Below, in pieces: positions 28,484 to 38,039 of a stretch of 44,629 bases of DNA. Position 1 is the stretch's first letter; the number at the start of each line of letters is the position of its first letter. The stretch comes from a virus, in the IMG/VR virus record IMGVR_UViG_3300043621_000102, positions 1 through 44,629 of that record; one strand, 5' to 3'. The notes below the pieces were generated by a model. It made no database searches. It was not told the DNA's origin and saw only the letters and a list, made by a program, of their open reading frames with translations. The position numbers and the translations under genes were made by a program.

Positions 28484-30715
28484 TCCTTCGGCCATGCGCG
28501 GGATGCTGAGTTCCTGACCCGCGGGCGAGGGCGGCGGCGCCACTGGCGCCGTCTTCACCCCGCCTTGCTGGCCGAGGAAGCGGGCGGTGGCCGTGATGGA
28601 GCGCGCCCCCGGCGGCAGGCGTCCCATCTGGCGCAGGTATTGCTGTCCGTTCTCCGAGAACAGGTATTCGCCCATCCGGTTGACGTTGCGCGACGCCATC
28701 CAGTTCTGGATGTTATCGGCGGCGCGAGGGGCCGCTTCCAGACTGAGGAATTTCAACGCGCCGATCAGTTTACTCCCCGGCGTGTCCCTGGCGCGTTCCT
28801 TCAGATCGGCGGCGGAGGCCAGCCGCCCCGCCGTGGCGCTGTTGGCGCCGCGCGCGCGGGCGACATCCTCCAGCGTCCCCATGAAGTTCTCGAAGCCCTG
28901 GAACGTCTGAGGGTCCATGGCCGCCCGCATCGAGGCTTGCTTATTCGGATCGCTCCACAACTGACGGCGTAGCATCCCCGGATTGAACCCTTCCTGGGAC
29001 TGTACCGTCTTGTCGAACAGGTCTTGCATGTAGGCCCGCGTGCCCGCGTTCCATTCGGCTTCTTTTCCCGCTTTGATGAAGGACTCCCGCGCCGCTCCGA
29101 TGGCGCGCGGATTATTGCTCTCGAAAAGCGGGGAGACGATCGCGCGCACGCGCTCCGTCCCCAGATCGGCCTTTCCGACGCCGGTGATGTCCCCCAGGCG
29201 GGCCGCCTCCCGCAACCCCGGCGCGGCGGTGTCGCGCGCCGTCTCGTAGGTTGGGTAGACCGCGTCGAGATGGGTGCGGAGATCGGTCCTCAGGGCATCA
29301 ATGGAATCCGCCGTCGAGTTCTGTCCCGCGAGCTTCGCCGCGCCGTGCGCCTCGTCGAGCTTTATCTTGGCCAGGTTCCAGATATCGAAGTTGGGCGTGG
29401 TCGGCGGCGGCAGGCGGAACCTGTTTTCGTATTCCTTGCTCGCCGCCTCCAGCGCGGTTTTCACCGCCGGGACATTCGCGAGTGTATCCAGGTCGGGGGA
29501 TGTCTGTGATCCGCCCGCCCTGGCCGCGTCGTAGTAGGGCTTCGCCTGGGCGTTCGCCTGTTGCCGCACGATCCGTTCCGCGTCCGTCGCGCCTTGCTGA
29601 AACTGGAGCGCCGCGTCGGTCTTGTTGGCCTGCGGCGACACGCGGCCAGCCGTATCGTCGAAGGCGCTGATGACCTTGGGCTGTTGCCTCTCATAAAATT
29701 GCTTCGCGATATCCGCCCCCGCCGGCCCCGCGCTGCCGGAGGTGTAGGCGTCTTCCATGCCCAGCAACGACGGCAGGCCGCTCGCCTGCCCCGGTGTCAA
29801 CGGCACGCCTTGCGCGTCCGCCCGCGCGTAGCGATCGGCGATGCGCTGCTGGATGACCGGATCGCGCAGCATCCTGAGGTCGTAGTCGCTGGCGCCCATG
29901 GGATTGGGCCGGAAGCCGCGCACCACGCCCACCCCCAGAAGCTGCCCCAGGGCCGCCTCGAGCCCCTCGTGGGCGGTCTGCTTCCAGTTGTAGTTGACCG
30001 CGCGCGGCCCCGCCTGGGGCTTGTCGGGAGGCGCCGGGATACCGGGGTCGAGCTGCTGCGCGAACGACTGGCGCGCGGCGTCGCCGATCGCCGCGCCAAC
30101 ACCCGCCGCCACGGGGCCGGCGACGAGGGACGTGGGCGCGGCGATGGAGCCGCCGATGATGGCCCCACCCGCCGGGAGGCCGGGGCCGGCCAGCCCCGCG
30201 AGACGCTCCACCGGATGGGTGGGGATCAGGGATTTCGGCTGGTTGACGGTGGGCGAGTAAGGCGGCGGGTCGATGTAGGAGGCTTTCCCGTCGTCGCCCA
30301 CGACGGCGAGGCGTCCGTTGACGCCGGGGAAGACCCGCGATTCCGCCTCCAGTTGCGGCAGGTTCGGGAACAACTGCCGCGCGACGATCCGCCGCCGTTG
30401 CTCCGGGTTTTGATCCGATGCCATGCTCCCGGCAGCCAGCACGCCCGGCGCCGCCGGTGTGTCTTCACGGATGGGCGTGCCCATGGACCGCCCCACCGGG
30501 GTCGTGGGGTTGGTCAGGATGGGTCCGCCGTTCTGGTAGGGGACTTTTAGCGGGCTGGTTTCCTGGGCGGGCGCCTCAGGGGTGGCGGAAGCGGTGGCGT
30601 TCGCCAGGGCGCGCGCCTGGGTGTCTTCGTCCCGTGGAAAGGCCACGCCGCCGGAGGGGCTGGCCTCGCGGAAAGCATCCACCGCCGTGCGGGTATCCTC
30701 CTGGGCTTCGGCCAT
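28466..30715 (-). CDS. Internal virion / DNA-ejection protein
   Basis: 749 residues. The N-terminal 120 are disordered. A glycine-zipper membrane-like segment follows near residues 180-225 (GGAIIGGSIAAPTSL, then GPVAAGVGAAIGDAARQS), then long helical stretches rich in Ala/Gln/Asp (DAALQFQQGATDAERIVRQQ, NSTADSIDALRTDLRTHLDA). No enzymatic motif is visible. Such proteins in podoviruses are packaged inside the head and form the trans-envelope channel. The gene is coupled to the upstream M15 gene by a TAATG junction. Confidence 0.65.
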   Translation of the reverse strand: MAEAQEDTRTAVDAFREASPSGGVAFPRDEDTQARALANATASATPEAPAQETSPLKVPYQNGGPILTNPTTPVGRSMGTPIREDTPAAPGVLAAGSMASDQNPEQRRRIVARQLFPNLPQLEAESRVFPGVNGRLAVVGDDGKASYIDPPPYSPTVNQPKSLIPTHPVERLAGLAGPGLPAGGAIIGGSIAAPTSLVAGPVAAGVGAAIGDAARQSFAQQLDPGIPAPPDKPQAGPRAVNYNWKQTAHEGLEAALGQLLGVGVVRGFRPNPMGASDYDLRMLRDPVIQQRIADRYARADAQGVPLTPGQASGLPSLLGMEDAYTSGSAGPAGADIAKQFYERQQPKVISAFDDTAGRVSPQANKTDAALQFQQGATDAERIVRQQANAQAKPYYDAARAGGSQTSPDLDTLANVPAVKTALEAASKEYENRFRLPPPTTPNFDIWNLAKIKLDEAHGAAKLAGQNSTADSIDALRTDLRTHLDAVYPTYETARDTAAPGLREAARLGDITGVGKADLGTERVRAIVSPLFESNNPRAIGAARESFIKAGKEAEWNAGTRAYMQDLFDKTVQSQEGFNPGMLRRQLWSDPNKQASMRAAMDPQTFQGFENFMGTLEDVARARGANSATAGRLASAADLKERARDTPGSKLIGALKFLSLEAAPRAADNIQNWMASRNVNRMGEYLFSENGQQYLRQMGRLPPGARSITATARFLGQQGGVKTAPVAPPPSPAGQELSIPRMAEGLLGLR

Positions 30716-33024
30716 TACTCCGCCACCATGATCTGCTGCGTCAGTTCACCTTTTTCGTTTGGCAGCCACGCCGTGTAGGGCCGTCCGCTCTGGGTGTTGG
30801 TCTTCAACCACTCCCTGGCGGCGGCATAGCTGCCGGGGCCTTCAAACTTCGGCGCCGCCGGGACGACGGGGCCAAGCCCTCCCTGGTTGATACCGTTTTC
30901 ATCGAGCCTGCGCGGCGCGTTGATGGCGTCTTTCAGGTGAACAAGATCATGCGCGGGCTTACCCGTCTTCGGATCGATCCGTTTAAAGTATGAATCGGTG
31001 AACTCTTGCGCCTCGACAACACGATCGGCGATGTTTTGCAGGAACGCCACGGCTTTCGCGCGGCCTTCCGGTGATTGCAGTAACTGAGGCATTACCGTCT
31101 TGAACGACGCCAGGTCCTTGTCCGACATCGATCCAGAGCCAGTCACCCGAAGCTGCCCCGCCAGATGATTGGTGAGGCCCATGAATATCGAGACGTTGTC
31201 GGCGGTTCCGGGACTGACGATATTAGCTCTCTCAAGCAAGGAGGTCACCTGCGGATATTGCCCCATGAGAGAGGACAACGAGCCTCCTGGCGGGAGGTTT
31301 TGCATGAGAGCCGGAAGCTGTCGTAACTGATCCGAAACCGGCTGCATGGCGGCGGCGGCCGTGGCGTGGTCCTGCATCCGCTTCTCGTCGCCGCGCATGG
31401 CGATCCTGGCGCCCTCTTTGTCTTTATCGAAATCAGCGTTGATCCGCGCCAGATCCACGGCCTGCGAGTGCGCCAGATTGGCCTGCGCCGCCGCCTTGTA
31501 GGCATCGACCTCTTTTTCGTAACGCGGGCGAATCGCGTTGTCCTGGGTCTCATTGTATTTGGTGATCGCGATAGCGGCTTTCTGGGCCTTCTCCTGCGCC
31601 GCCATCTGGATCTTGGCTTTGATCTCCTCCCGCGCGGAGAGGATTTCCTGGACCGATTTCTCATCGGGTTTACGCGCCGCCGAGACCGCGAGGGCTCGCT
31701 GCTCTATCGCCTTGGCCTCACTGGCGAAGGCCCTCTGCTGCGCCGGTGTCAGGTTCGGATTGAAGTCCTCGGTAGGCGGCGGTGGGACATACTCCCGCGC
31801 GCGATACTCGGAATAGGTGCCGGGATGCGTGATGAGACCGTCACCGGCCTTGATGGGTGGTAGTTGCGTGGTGGAGGGCTGCTGCCCTCCCGCCTGCGCG
31901 GTGACGACCGCGCCTGGTTGCGCCATCGGGGATGACCCCGGCCCCGGCGCCAGCGTGTCGGGATCGGCGCCGGCCCCAACCATGCCAGCTTTGATGTCGG
32001 CGACATCGGCGGCTGAAGCAGCGGCGGTGGCGGGCGGCAAGGTCGGGATGACGGTTCCGGTTGGTACGACATCACCGCCGGCCGCCTGGACGGCGCCAGC
32101 TTCCGGCGTGGCGTCGGCGCGTGGTCGCGGCACCTCGAAGTGCATCGGATCGCGTGTCTTGCCCGACCAGTCGCCGCCCCAGACCAGGCCATGTTTGGCG
32201 GCCAGTTGGCGCGCCAGATCAGGCGGGATATCGGAGGCGCTCCCGCCTCGCGGGTTCTTCGCCCAGTTGATGTCGATCGCGGTGCCGAACGCATGGTTGG
32301 ATGGTGTGTGCGTCCCGGCGATGAAACGCTTGTTGTAGCCGCCCGAGGTGGCCGGATCGAGATTGTAGCCGCTCGCCTCCAGGTCATTAACAAGGCCCTG
32401 GAACTTCTCGGCGGCCGTGGCCGCGACCTGAAACTTCGCGCCGCCTGGGGCCACGACGGGGGCCAGCTCCGGCGTCGCGGGCAGGGCATCGCTCGTCGTG
32501 GTTGTTCCGGCCTTTCCGATATCGGTATTGGTCGAGTCGGGCTTCAGTAGCCCCCGCTGCCGCGCCGCCGCGCGCTGCTCCTCTTGCAGTTGCAGATACG
32601 GCAGCGCCTCTTTCAGTCGCGCGATCTGGTCCTGCTGCTGCTCATGGGCCAGTTGTTGCGCGGCGTGATGCTGTGCCGCCGAGACCGCCTGGGCGCGGCC
32701 GAGATTGCCGCGCGCCGCGTCCAGCCCCTGGCCGAGGATCGATCCGAAAGTGTGTGGGGTGGTGGACCAGTCGGAGCCTTGCAGCATCCGCGCGCCCAGC
32801 GCGCCAAGGGCGCCGAGACCACCCTGTTCGCGTTCGGCCGTCGTTCCATACTGGCTGCCGCCGCCGAGGCCCTCGCCGAGGAGCGAGAGGATGCCACGCC
32901 CCTCGCGCGAGGAGGGGCCGGTGTTGGGATCAACGGCGGGTTGCGCCGTCCTGCCCGCCAGCAGCTGGTTGATGATCTGGGAGAGTTGCTGGTCGGACGC
33001 GGTGGATGTGGTTTCTTCCGCCAT
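30715..33024 (-). CDS. Internal virion protein with M15-type peptidase domain
   Basis: 769 residues. Near residues 205-300 is a VanY/M15 metallopeptidase: FQGLVNDLEASGYNLDPATS, then SNHAFGTAIDINWAKNP (zinc His and Asp) and DPMHFEV (final His). It should cut peptidoglycan peptides during DNA entry. The rest is a Pro/Ala-rich spacer and a long C-terminal coiled coil (EEIKAKIQMAAQEKAQKAAI and ARINADFDKDKEGARIAM). The fusion of a wall peptidase to a long ejection protein explains the lack of a separate endolysin nearby, although a lysis role is unproven. Confidence 0.78.
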   Translation of the reverse strand: MAEETTSTASDQQLSQIINQLLAGRTAQPAVDPNTGPSSREGRGILSLLGEGLGGGSQYGTTAEREQGGLGALGALGARMLQGSDWSTTPHTFGSILGQGLDAARGNLGRAQAVSAAQHHAAQQLAHEQQQDQIARLKEALPYLQLQEEQRAAARQRGLLKPDSTNTDIGKAGTTTTSDALPATPELAPVVAPGGAKFQVAATAAEKFQGLVNDLEASGYNLDPATSGGYNKRFIAGTHTPSNHAFGTAIDINWAKNPRGGSASDIPPDLARQLAAKHGLVWGGDWSGKTRDPMHFEVPRPRADATPEAGAVQAAGGDVVPTGTVIPTLPPATAAASAADVADIKAGMVGAGADPDTLAPGPGSSPMAQPGAVVTAQAGGQQPSTTQLPPIKAGDGLITHPGTYSEYRAREYVPPPPTEDFNPNLTPAQQRAFASEAKAIEQRALAVSAARKPDEKSVQEILSAREEIKAKIQMAAQEKAQKAAIAITKYNETQDNAIRPRYEKEVDAYKAAAQANLAHSQAVDLARINADFDKDKEGARIAMRGDEKRMQDHATAAAAMQPVSDQLRQLPALMQNLPPGGSLSSLMGQYPQVTSLLERANIVSPGTADNVSIFMGLTNHLAGQLRVTGSGSMSDKDLASFKTVMPQLLQSPEGRAKAVAFLQNIADRVVEAQEFTDSYFKRIDPKTGKPAHDLVHLKDAINAPRRLDENGINQGGLGPVVPAAPKFEGPGSYAAAREWLKTNTQSGRPYTAWLPNEKGELTQQIMVAE

Positions 33025-33035
33025 TTCATTGCATC

Positions 33036-33449
33036 CTAGAAACCAAGGAGCCCAATACTCCTGGGCGGAACGTAGGGTTGTGCCTGCCCGCCCGGCGTCG
33101 TCGCCGAGGCATACAGCGCGTCGCGTTGCTTGTTCAGCAGTTGCACCAGTTGATCAAGCGCCACGCGCCGCATGGGCGAGCCGGCGGGGGCGATCTGCGG
33201 GATGGCGGCGCCGGGGAGGGCTTTGTCGGCGGGTTTTTGACTGTCCGCGAATTTGCTCAGACCTTGCAGCGCCTTGGTCAGATCCGCGCCAGATGCCGTG
33301 CTCGTGGTGTCGGTGCCGCCGGCGTAGGCCGGGTAGAACCCCGAGACGGAACTGAGGCCCCAGTTACTGTTGTTGAACGACCCCGCCGGAAGCGCGCCAA
33401 CACTGGAGTTGAGGGCCAGATCAGGGTCGGCGTAGGGAGTGTAAGCCAT
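33036..33449 (-). CDS. Small virion-module protein
   Basis: 137 residues. Ser/Gly/Ala-rich N-terminus, then ALQGLSKFADSQKPADKALP and a helical end (PMRRVALDQLVQLLNKQRDA) with a hydrophobic C-terminus (SIGLLGF). It lies between two ejection-type genes, and its start touches the stop of the preceding gene at 33449. Function unknown; probably a minor internal protein. Confidence 0.6.
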   Translation of the reverse strand: MAYTPYADPDLALNSSVGALPAGSFNNSNWGLSSVSGFYPAYAGGTDTTSTASGADLTKALQGLSKFADSQKPADKALPGAAIPQIAPAGSPMRRVALDQLVQLLNKQRDALYASATTPGGQAQPYVPPRSIGLLGF

Positions 33450-34618
33450 CAGTTGAGCGCCCCCAGAATCCCGCCGATCGCCGCGCCCGCCGCCGCGCCA
33501 TAGGGATTACCCGCCGTGAGGGCCGCGCCCGTCGCGGCGCCCGAGGCCAGACCACCCACGACGCCTCCGGCCACGTTCTTATTGAGGTTCTGCTGCTGCG
33601 TGTTGAACCCTCTCCCCTCCGTCGAATACGGGATGCCACCCACCGCGCCCAACAGCAGGTCGATGTTCTGGATCGGATAGTTTTGATAATCCATGAACTG
33701 GCCATACTGGGAATTATCGAGCTGCTGGGCGTAGTTCTGTTCCGCCGCGCCGATGGTTTGCAGCAGCGAGGCGTCTTTCTGACCGTAACCCTGCTGTAAC
33801 CCGGCGACGTTGGGCAGCCCGGCGGCGGCGGAGAGGCCCGCGTTCAGGTTGGTATTGGAAATACCCTGCCCGGTGGCGGCCGCGTTGGCGTATCCGGTGG
33901 CGCCAAGGTTGGCGAGGCCGGTGGCCGCGCCGTAGCCCTGCGCGCCCGCCTGGAGGCCGATGTTGGTGCCCGACGTGAGCGCCTGACCCCAACCGGTGTT
34001 CAGCATGTTGCCGATCTGCTGTTGCGTTCCGAGTAGCGTCTGGGCGTCGGAAACACCCTCGGCCACGCCCTGGCGGGAGCCGCCGAAGGCGCCCGCGTTG
34101 GCGGCGTTGCCCGCGATCTTCTGGCGCGCGATCTCGCGCGCCTGCTCACCGGCGGCCAGCGTCGGGTCGATGACGTTTTGGGCGTAAGGCGACATCAGGG
34201 TCTGGGCGTTCTGACCGACCTGGGCGGCGGTGGCGGGACCACCATTGAGGTAGCCGCCCAGCAGTCCCTGGGCGGGGTTCATCACGTTCTGGTTGAAGTT
34301 GCCGTAGAGACTGTTGGTATTGTCGTTGACGCCCCCGGCGGTGACCGGCGCCGCGCTCCCGACGAGACGGCCGTAGGCATCGAGGGACTGCCCGAAGGCG
34401 GGCGCGCCCTGCCCCTGGAGGTCGCGCACCTGCTGATACGACTGAAGCGTGTCCGCCGATTGCGGCGCGACCACCTCACCCGTGTAGGGGGTGTAGGCGC
34501 GGTTACTGAGAGCGACGGAGCGATCGACGGCTTCCTGACCGGCGTTGCTCAACCAGTCGGGAATGTGTTGCGAGGTATCGGTCGTCGCCGATGTGGTCTG
34601 TGGCTTCGACTTCGACAT
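33449..34618 (-). CDS. Gly/Ala/Asn-rich internal virion protein with C-terminal glycine zipper
   Basis: 389 residues. The N-terminal part (IPDWLSNAGQEAVDRSVALS, NRAYTPYTGEVVAPQS) is a recurrent opening of podovirus ejection proteins. The centre is Gln/Asn/Gly-rich, and the C-terminus (GGVVGGLASGAATGAALTAG, then AAAGAAIGGILGALN) is a glycine zipper likely to enter membranes. It probably works with the two large ejection proteins encoded next to it. Confidence 0.65.
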   Translation of the reverse strand: MSKSKPQTTSATTDTSQHIPDWLSNAGQEAVDRSVALSNRAYTPYTGEVVAPQSADTLQSYQQVRDLQGQGAPAFGQSLDAYGRLVGSAAPVTAGGVNDNTNSLYGNFNQNVMNPAQGLLGGYLNGGPATAAQVGQNAQTLMSPYAQNVIDPTLAAGEQAREIARQKIAGNAANAGAFGGSRQGVAEGVSDAQTLLGTQQQIGNMLNTGWGQALTSGTNIGLQAGAQGYGAATGLANLGATGYANAAATGQGISNTNLNAGLSAAAGLPNVAGLQQGYGQKDASLLQTIGAAEQNYAQQLDNSQYGQFMDYQNYPIQNIDLLLGAVGGIPYSTEGRGFNTQQQNLNKNVAGGVVGGLASGAATGAALTAGNPYGAAAGAAIGGILGALN

Positions 34619-34621
34619 TTC

Positions 34622-34993
34622 TCAGTCCTCCGCCAGATCTTTATAGACCGGGAACATGTGCGGACGCGCCCGCCAGCCGGTCTTGCGGGCGTGATACAGC
34701 CACCCTTTCCGCCCGGTGGATATCGCCATGGTACAGCCCTCGGCTTTGGCCCAGGTGAGGATGTCGTCCTCCAGCGCCATGCAGTCGGGGATCGTTCCGC
34801 TCATCAGCCAGAAAGAGATGGCCTTCAGGCGGGGGTATTGATAAATCTCCGTGACGATCGTCCCGTCGCCGCTTTCCCAGAACTGGGCTTCACCTTTACG
34901 CACGAGGTCGATCACGTCGGCGAGGTCGTGGGTATTACCCCCGTAATCGAGGGCCTTTTGTAGTCGCGACCGCTTTTCCTCGGATGACAACAT
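34622..34993 (-). CDS. GNAT-like small virion protein (T7 gp13-like)
   Basis: 123 residues. The pattern DVIDLVRKGEAQFWESGDGT, then IVTEIYQYPRLKAISFWLMS and ALEDDILTWAKAEGCTMAIS, ending GRKGWLYHARKTGWRARP, matches small GNAT-fold proteins found beside podovirus internal proteins and compared to T7 gp13. Acetyltransferase activity is not expected to be needed; a morphogenesis role is known for gp13. The similarity is recognised by eye. Confidence 0.6.
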   Translation of the reverse strand: MLSSEEKRSRLQKALDYGGNTHDLADVIDLVRKGEAQFWESGDGTIVTEIYQYPRLKAISFWLMSGTIPDCMALEDDILTWAKAEGCTMAISTGRKGWLYHARKTGWRARPHMFPVYKDLAED

Positions 34994-35182
34994 TCAGGTA
35001 ACGATACGATCCAGCAGCATCGATCCCATCGGCGTCACCCGGATGCGCCACACGCTGCCGTCGCTGGCGCGGAGGTTGACCGCGTCGAATGTCGGAATGG
35101 GGTCTGGGGGCGGAGTGGGGATCACCACCGGGGGATGCGCGAGAGCGAACGGCTCCGGGGTGGATCGTTTTGGGAGTGTCAT
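34994..35182 (-). CDS. Small protein with DGSxWRI motif (a)
   Basis: 62 residues from ATG 35180-35182, whose ATGA overlaps the stop of the next-upstream 76-residue gene. A Pro-rich half leads to ASDGSVWRIRVTPMGSMLLD. The same DGS-Trp-Arg-Ile motif is in its neighbour, so the two are likely diverged duplicates. Role unknown; the region between tail stabiliser and ejection genes suggests a tail part. Confidence 0.6.
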   Translation of the reverse strand: MTLPKRSTPEPFALAHPPVVIPTPPPDPIPTFDAVNLRASDGSVWRIRVTPMGSMLLDRIVT

Positions 35183-35409
35183 GGGCGGGGCACCTGCTCG
35201 GTGATGATCGTTCCGGTATCGCTGACGGTTATGCGCCATGTGCTCCCGTCTGGCGAAATCAGGCCAATGAAACGGTAGGCCGGCCCCGCCAGTCCGGCGT
35301 TGGCCTTGCGGTTCAGTTCGGTGGCGATCGCCGCCAGCCGCTGGTCGAGATCGCCGCCCTCGGGGACGGTGAACGGCGCGGGCGGGCGAGAGACGGGGCG
35401 GACACTCAT
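35179..35409 (-). CDS. Small protein with DGSxWRI motif (b)
   Basis: 76 residues with a Pro-rich start, a short helix (DLDQRLAAIATELNRKAN) and a beta hairpin end (SPDGSTWRITVSDTGTIITE) that matches the neighbouring 62-residue protein. The start overlaps the stop of the tail stabiliser gene. The hairpin may be a structural repeat used twice in the tail. Confidence 0.6.
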   Translation of the reverse strand: MSVRPVSRPPAPFTVPEGGDLDQRLAAIATELNRKANAGLAGPAYRFIGLISPDGSTWRITVSDTGTIITEQVPRP

Positions 35410-36965
35410 CAGCGCCTGCCCCCACCTTTCATTTCCAGCCTCGGGCGGCCCACGGCCCAGGGGCCGTCAGCGGTCGCCTCCATCCTCATGCGGACGGAGC
35501 GGCCGGAGAAGCGCATGTCCATGAGCCCGCCGTGGATGACGGTGTAGAGGCCGGTGTCATACTCGCTCTCGATATCGTGCGGCTGCTCGCGCGGGAAGAA
35601 ACGATAACCCAGGACATCCGGCGGGCCATCGGCGTCGAAGACGAGTTGTTTCACGTGAAAGCGTTTGTCTCCCTCACCGGCGACGATATCGCCGCTCTCG
35701 GCGTAGATCAGGCCGAGAGGCGCGCGCGGGATGCCGTTGTCGGTCCAGCCATACTCATGCAGATAAAGCGCGCCATAAATCGAGGCCGGGCCGCCAAGGA
35801 CGGGATAGTCCATCGTGCCACTCGGATCAGCCGCCGTGCGCTCGCGCACACCGATGATCCATGGGCGCGCCGGATCGGCGAAATTGAGCGCGATATAACG
35901 GTTGGTTTCAAGTGATCCTTCATCCGGCCAGTCCCACCACAGTTCAGAAAAGGCGGGATTGGGACTACCGAAGATACGGCCCGCCATGGGTCGGTTGACC
36001 AGGGAATAAAACCAGTCCTGCACCGGGCACGGCAGCGGCTGCACGTTACCCTGGTAACTCCAGAAACCCTGCGTTCCCGGCCATGCGTAAAACGAGCCGA
36101 CGCCGACGACGGCGCGTAACGATATGGGTCCACAGCCGGTGGCGATCTGAGTTATTCCATAAGCGTAAGGCGCGCCGACGTAGGTCATTTTATGCACGTC
36201 GTTGGCGGTGAATATCAGGATGCCGTCCGAGACCTTCACCGCCGTCATCGCATAGGACTGGGTGACCAGCATCTTGTCGCCGGCCAGATTGGTGACATCG
36301 GCCAGCCAGACGCTGGGATTCTCCTGATCGGACCACGCTATCCGGCGTGGATCGCCGCCGGCGGCGAGCAGCACGACGTGGCGTTGGTCGGTGACGATCA
36401 CACCGCGATTCTGATCGGGAGCGCCGGCCACGAGAGCGGCAGCCGCCGTTGGCGTGAGGGGGGACCAACGATACAACTGCCCATCCTGGGTCGGCACGAC
36501 GAGCAAATCCTCGCCGAATGTATCCATCGACCAGCGATCACCCATCGTCGCGGCGATATCGGAAACCCCGATATCGCCCGAGGTGCGCGCCGTGCCGTAT
36601 GCCTCCTCGCCGTAGTCCCCGCGGCCGTAGCCGGTGGTGGACGTGCCGGGCGGATCAAGCGGGCCGACGCCCGCCGGCGTGATGTCGTTGATCGCCTGGG
36701 TATCGAAGCGATAGGTGAAGAGGCGGCTGTCGGTGCCGAACGCGGCCCAACGAACGCCGGAATTGTCGTGCCACGTCAGCAGGTCGCGCGGCAGGCCCGC
36801 CTCCTCGCCGACGACGGAGTTGGGCAGCACGACGTTGCCGCCGATCGGTTGCAACTGCCCGCCCCGGAAGCGGACCATGTTGGTGTCGTACCATTTTCCC
36901 GGCGTCGCCTCTGGCGTCGCGTTCCTGAACACGCCTGGGGGAGGGGCCTGGGCGACGCGGGGCAT
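35409..36965 (-). CDS. Tail stabilisation protein (P22 gp10-like)
   Basis: 518 residues. The opening (GVFRNATPEATPGKWYDTNM, then VRFRGGQLQPIGGN) and repeated Trp/Gly strands (RWAAFGTDSRLFTYRF, DLLVVPTQDGQLYRWSP, RIAWSDQENPSVW) suggest a beta-propeller-like protein as in the packaged-DNA stabilisation family of P22-like phages. It plugs the portal-adaptor channel and connects to the needle or fibres. It follows the collar fibre gene and is complete. Confidence 0.75.
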   Translation of the reverse strand: MPRVAQAPPPGVFRNATPEATPGKWYDTNMVRFRGGQLQPIGGNVVLPNSVVGEEAGLPRDLLTWHDNSGVRWAAFGTDSRLFTYRFDTQAINDITPAGVGPLDPPGTSTTGYGRGDYGEEAYGTARTSGDIGVSDIAATMGDRWSMDTFGEDLLVVPTQDGQLYRWSPLTPTAAAALVAGAPDQNRGVIVTDQRHVVLLAAGGDPRRIAWSDQENPSVWLADVTNLAGDKMLVTQSYAMTAVKVSDGILIFTANDVHKMTYVGAPYAYGITQIATGCGPISLRAVVGVGSFYAWPGTQGFWSYQGNVQPLPCPVQDWFYSLVNRPMAGRIFGSPNPAFSELWWDWPDEGSLETNRYIALNFADPARPWIIGVRERTAADPSGTMDYPVLGGPASIYGALYLHEYGWTDNGIPRAPLGLIYAESGDIVAGEGDKRFHVKQLVFDADGPPDVLGYRFFPREQPHDIESEYDTGLYTVIHGGLMDMRFSGRSVRMRMEATADGPWAVGRPRLEMKGGGRR

Positions 36966-38039
36966 TTAGTGCGGGCCGCGTGAGGGCGCCGAGAGCATCC
37001 TGGCGCGTGGCGTCTCGAACAGCGCCCGCAGCGCGGCGATCTCCTCGCGCAGGTTCTCGATCTCCTGGTGCGTGTCGGGAGAGGTTGGCGCGGTGGCGAT
37101 ATCGGCGGCGGTGACGATCGCCGCTTCGGAACCGGCGTAGATGATCTTGGTGACGACCAGGAACGGGTTCAACACGGTCAGTGGCACGCCGCCGCCACCG
37201 AGGTTGAAAGCGTGCGAGTGACCGTATTCCCAGTTGATATAATGCTGATGGTCGCCGACAGCGGAGATGTTGTGACCGTGCGAGCCGTCGCCGACGATGG
37301 CCAACGAAAGGCTGCCGATGGCCGCCGTCGTGATGTTGTGCTGATGCGCGCCGTTGATCGAGGTGTTGAAGTTCTGAAATCCGAACACGGTCCCCGAGGC
37401 GACGGTGACGCCCCCGCCCGTGACGCCGACGCCTTCGTTGGCCATGGTGTAGGTGTGGTTATGGTCGCCCTGAAGGTTGGTCGTGCCCGTGTGGATGTGG
37501 TTCGGCAGCGATGAGCCGGCGTGGGAGTGAAAGCCCTGCACGTCCGCCGTGTGCCCATGAGCCCCCGCCGCCACTGTTTGAATGCCATGGTTATGGTCGC
37601 CGGCGAGACTGGTGGTGATCGCGTAGTTGGGCAGGTTGTTCTGCGTGACCGGGCTGTAGACAAAGCCCTGCATCTGGGTGAAGCCGAACGCATAGGGGAG
37701 GCCGCCCTGGTCCGTCACCGTGCCGGGGCCGAGCAGCGAACGGCCCGCCGTGTTGGGCAGGCGGAACGTGGTGGAGCCATCGCCGCTGCCCCAGTAGACG
37801 CCGATGACCGCGAACAGTTTTGAGTAGGTCGTTCTGCTCACGGTTCTACCATCGCAGATGAGCCAGCCACTGGGCGCGGTCGGGCCGGCGAAATCGGCGA
37901 TGATGCCGACCTGGCAAAACTGGCTGACGAACTGGTCGATGATGTCCCAGTTAACGTTAGTTTTACTACCCCACGTATCCCGAGATGCGCCAATTTCCGG
38001 TTTTGTTAGCGCCAGGTTGGTAGTATAACTATCAGCCAT
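36966..38039 (-). CDS. Tail fibre with phage collar domain
   Basis: 357 residues. The start (NLALTKPEIGASRDTWGSKT, NVNWDIIDQ) is a common fibre anchor. Residues of about 45-105 are a phage tail collar domain: FAGPTAPSGWLICDGRTVSR, then LFAVIGVYWGSGDGSTTFRL and PNTAGRSLLG. The rest has many His-Gly-His repeats (GDHNHGIQTV, GAHGHTADVQG, GAHQHNI), which in T4 gp12-like fibres bind metal along the fibre axis. It is a receptor-binding or short tail fibre. Confidence 0.82.
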   Translation of the reverse strand: MADSYTTNLALTKPEIGASRDTWGSKTNVNWDIIDQFVSQFCQVGIIADFAGPTAPSGWLICDGRTVSRTTYSKLFAVIGVYWGSGDGSTTFRLPNTAGRSLLGPGTVTDQGGLPYAFGFTQMQGFVYSPVTQNNLPNYAITTSLAGDHNHGIQTVAAGAHGHTADVQGFHSHAGSSLPNHIHTGTTNLQGDHNHTYTMANEGVGVTGGGVTVASGTVFGFQNFNTSINGAHQHNITTAAIGSLSLAIVGDGSHGHNISAVGDHQHYINWEYGHSHAFNLGGGGVPLTVLNPFLVVTKIIYAGSEAAIVTAADIATAPTSPDTHQEIENLREEIAALRALFETPRARMLSAPSRGPH

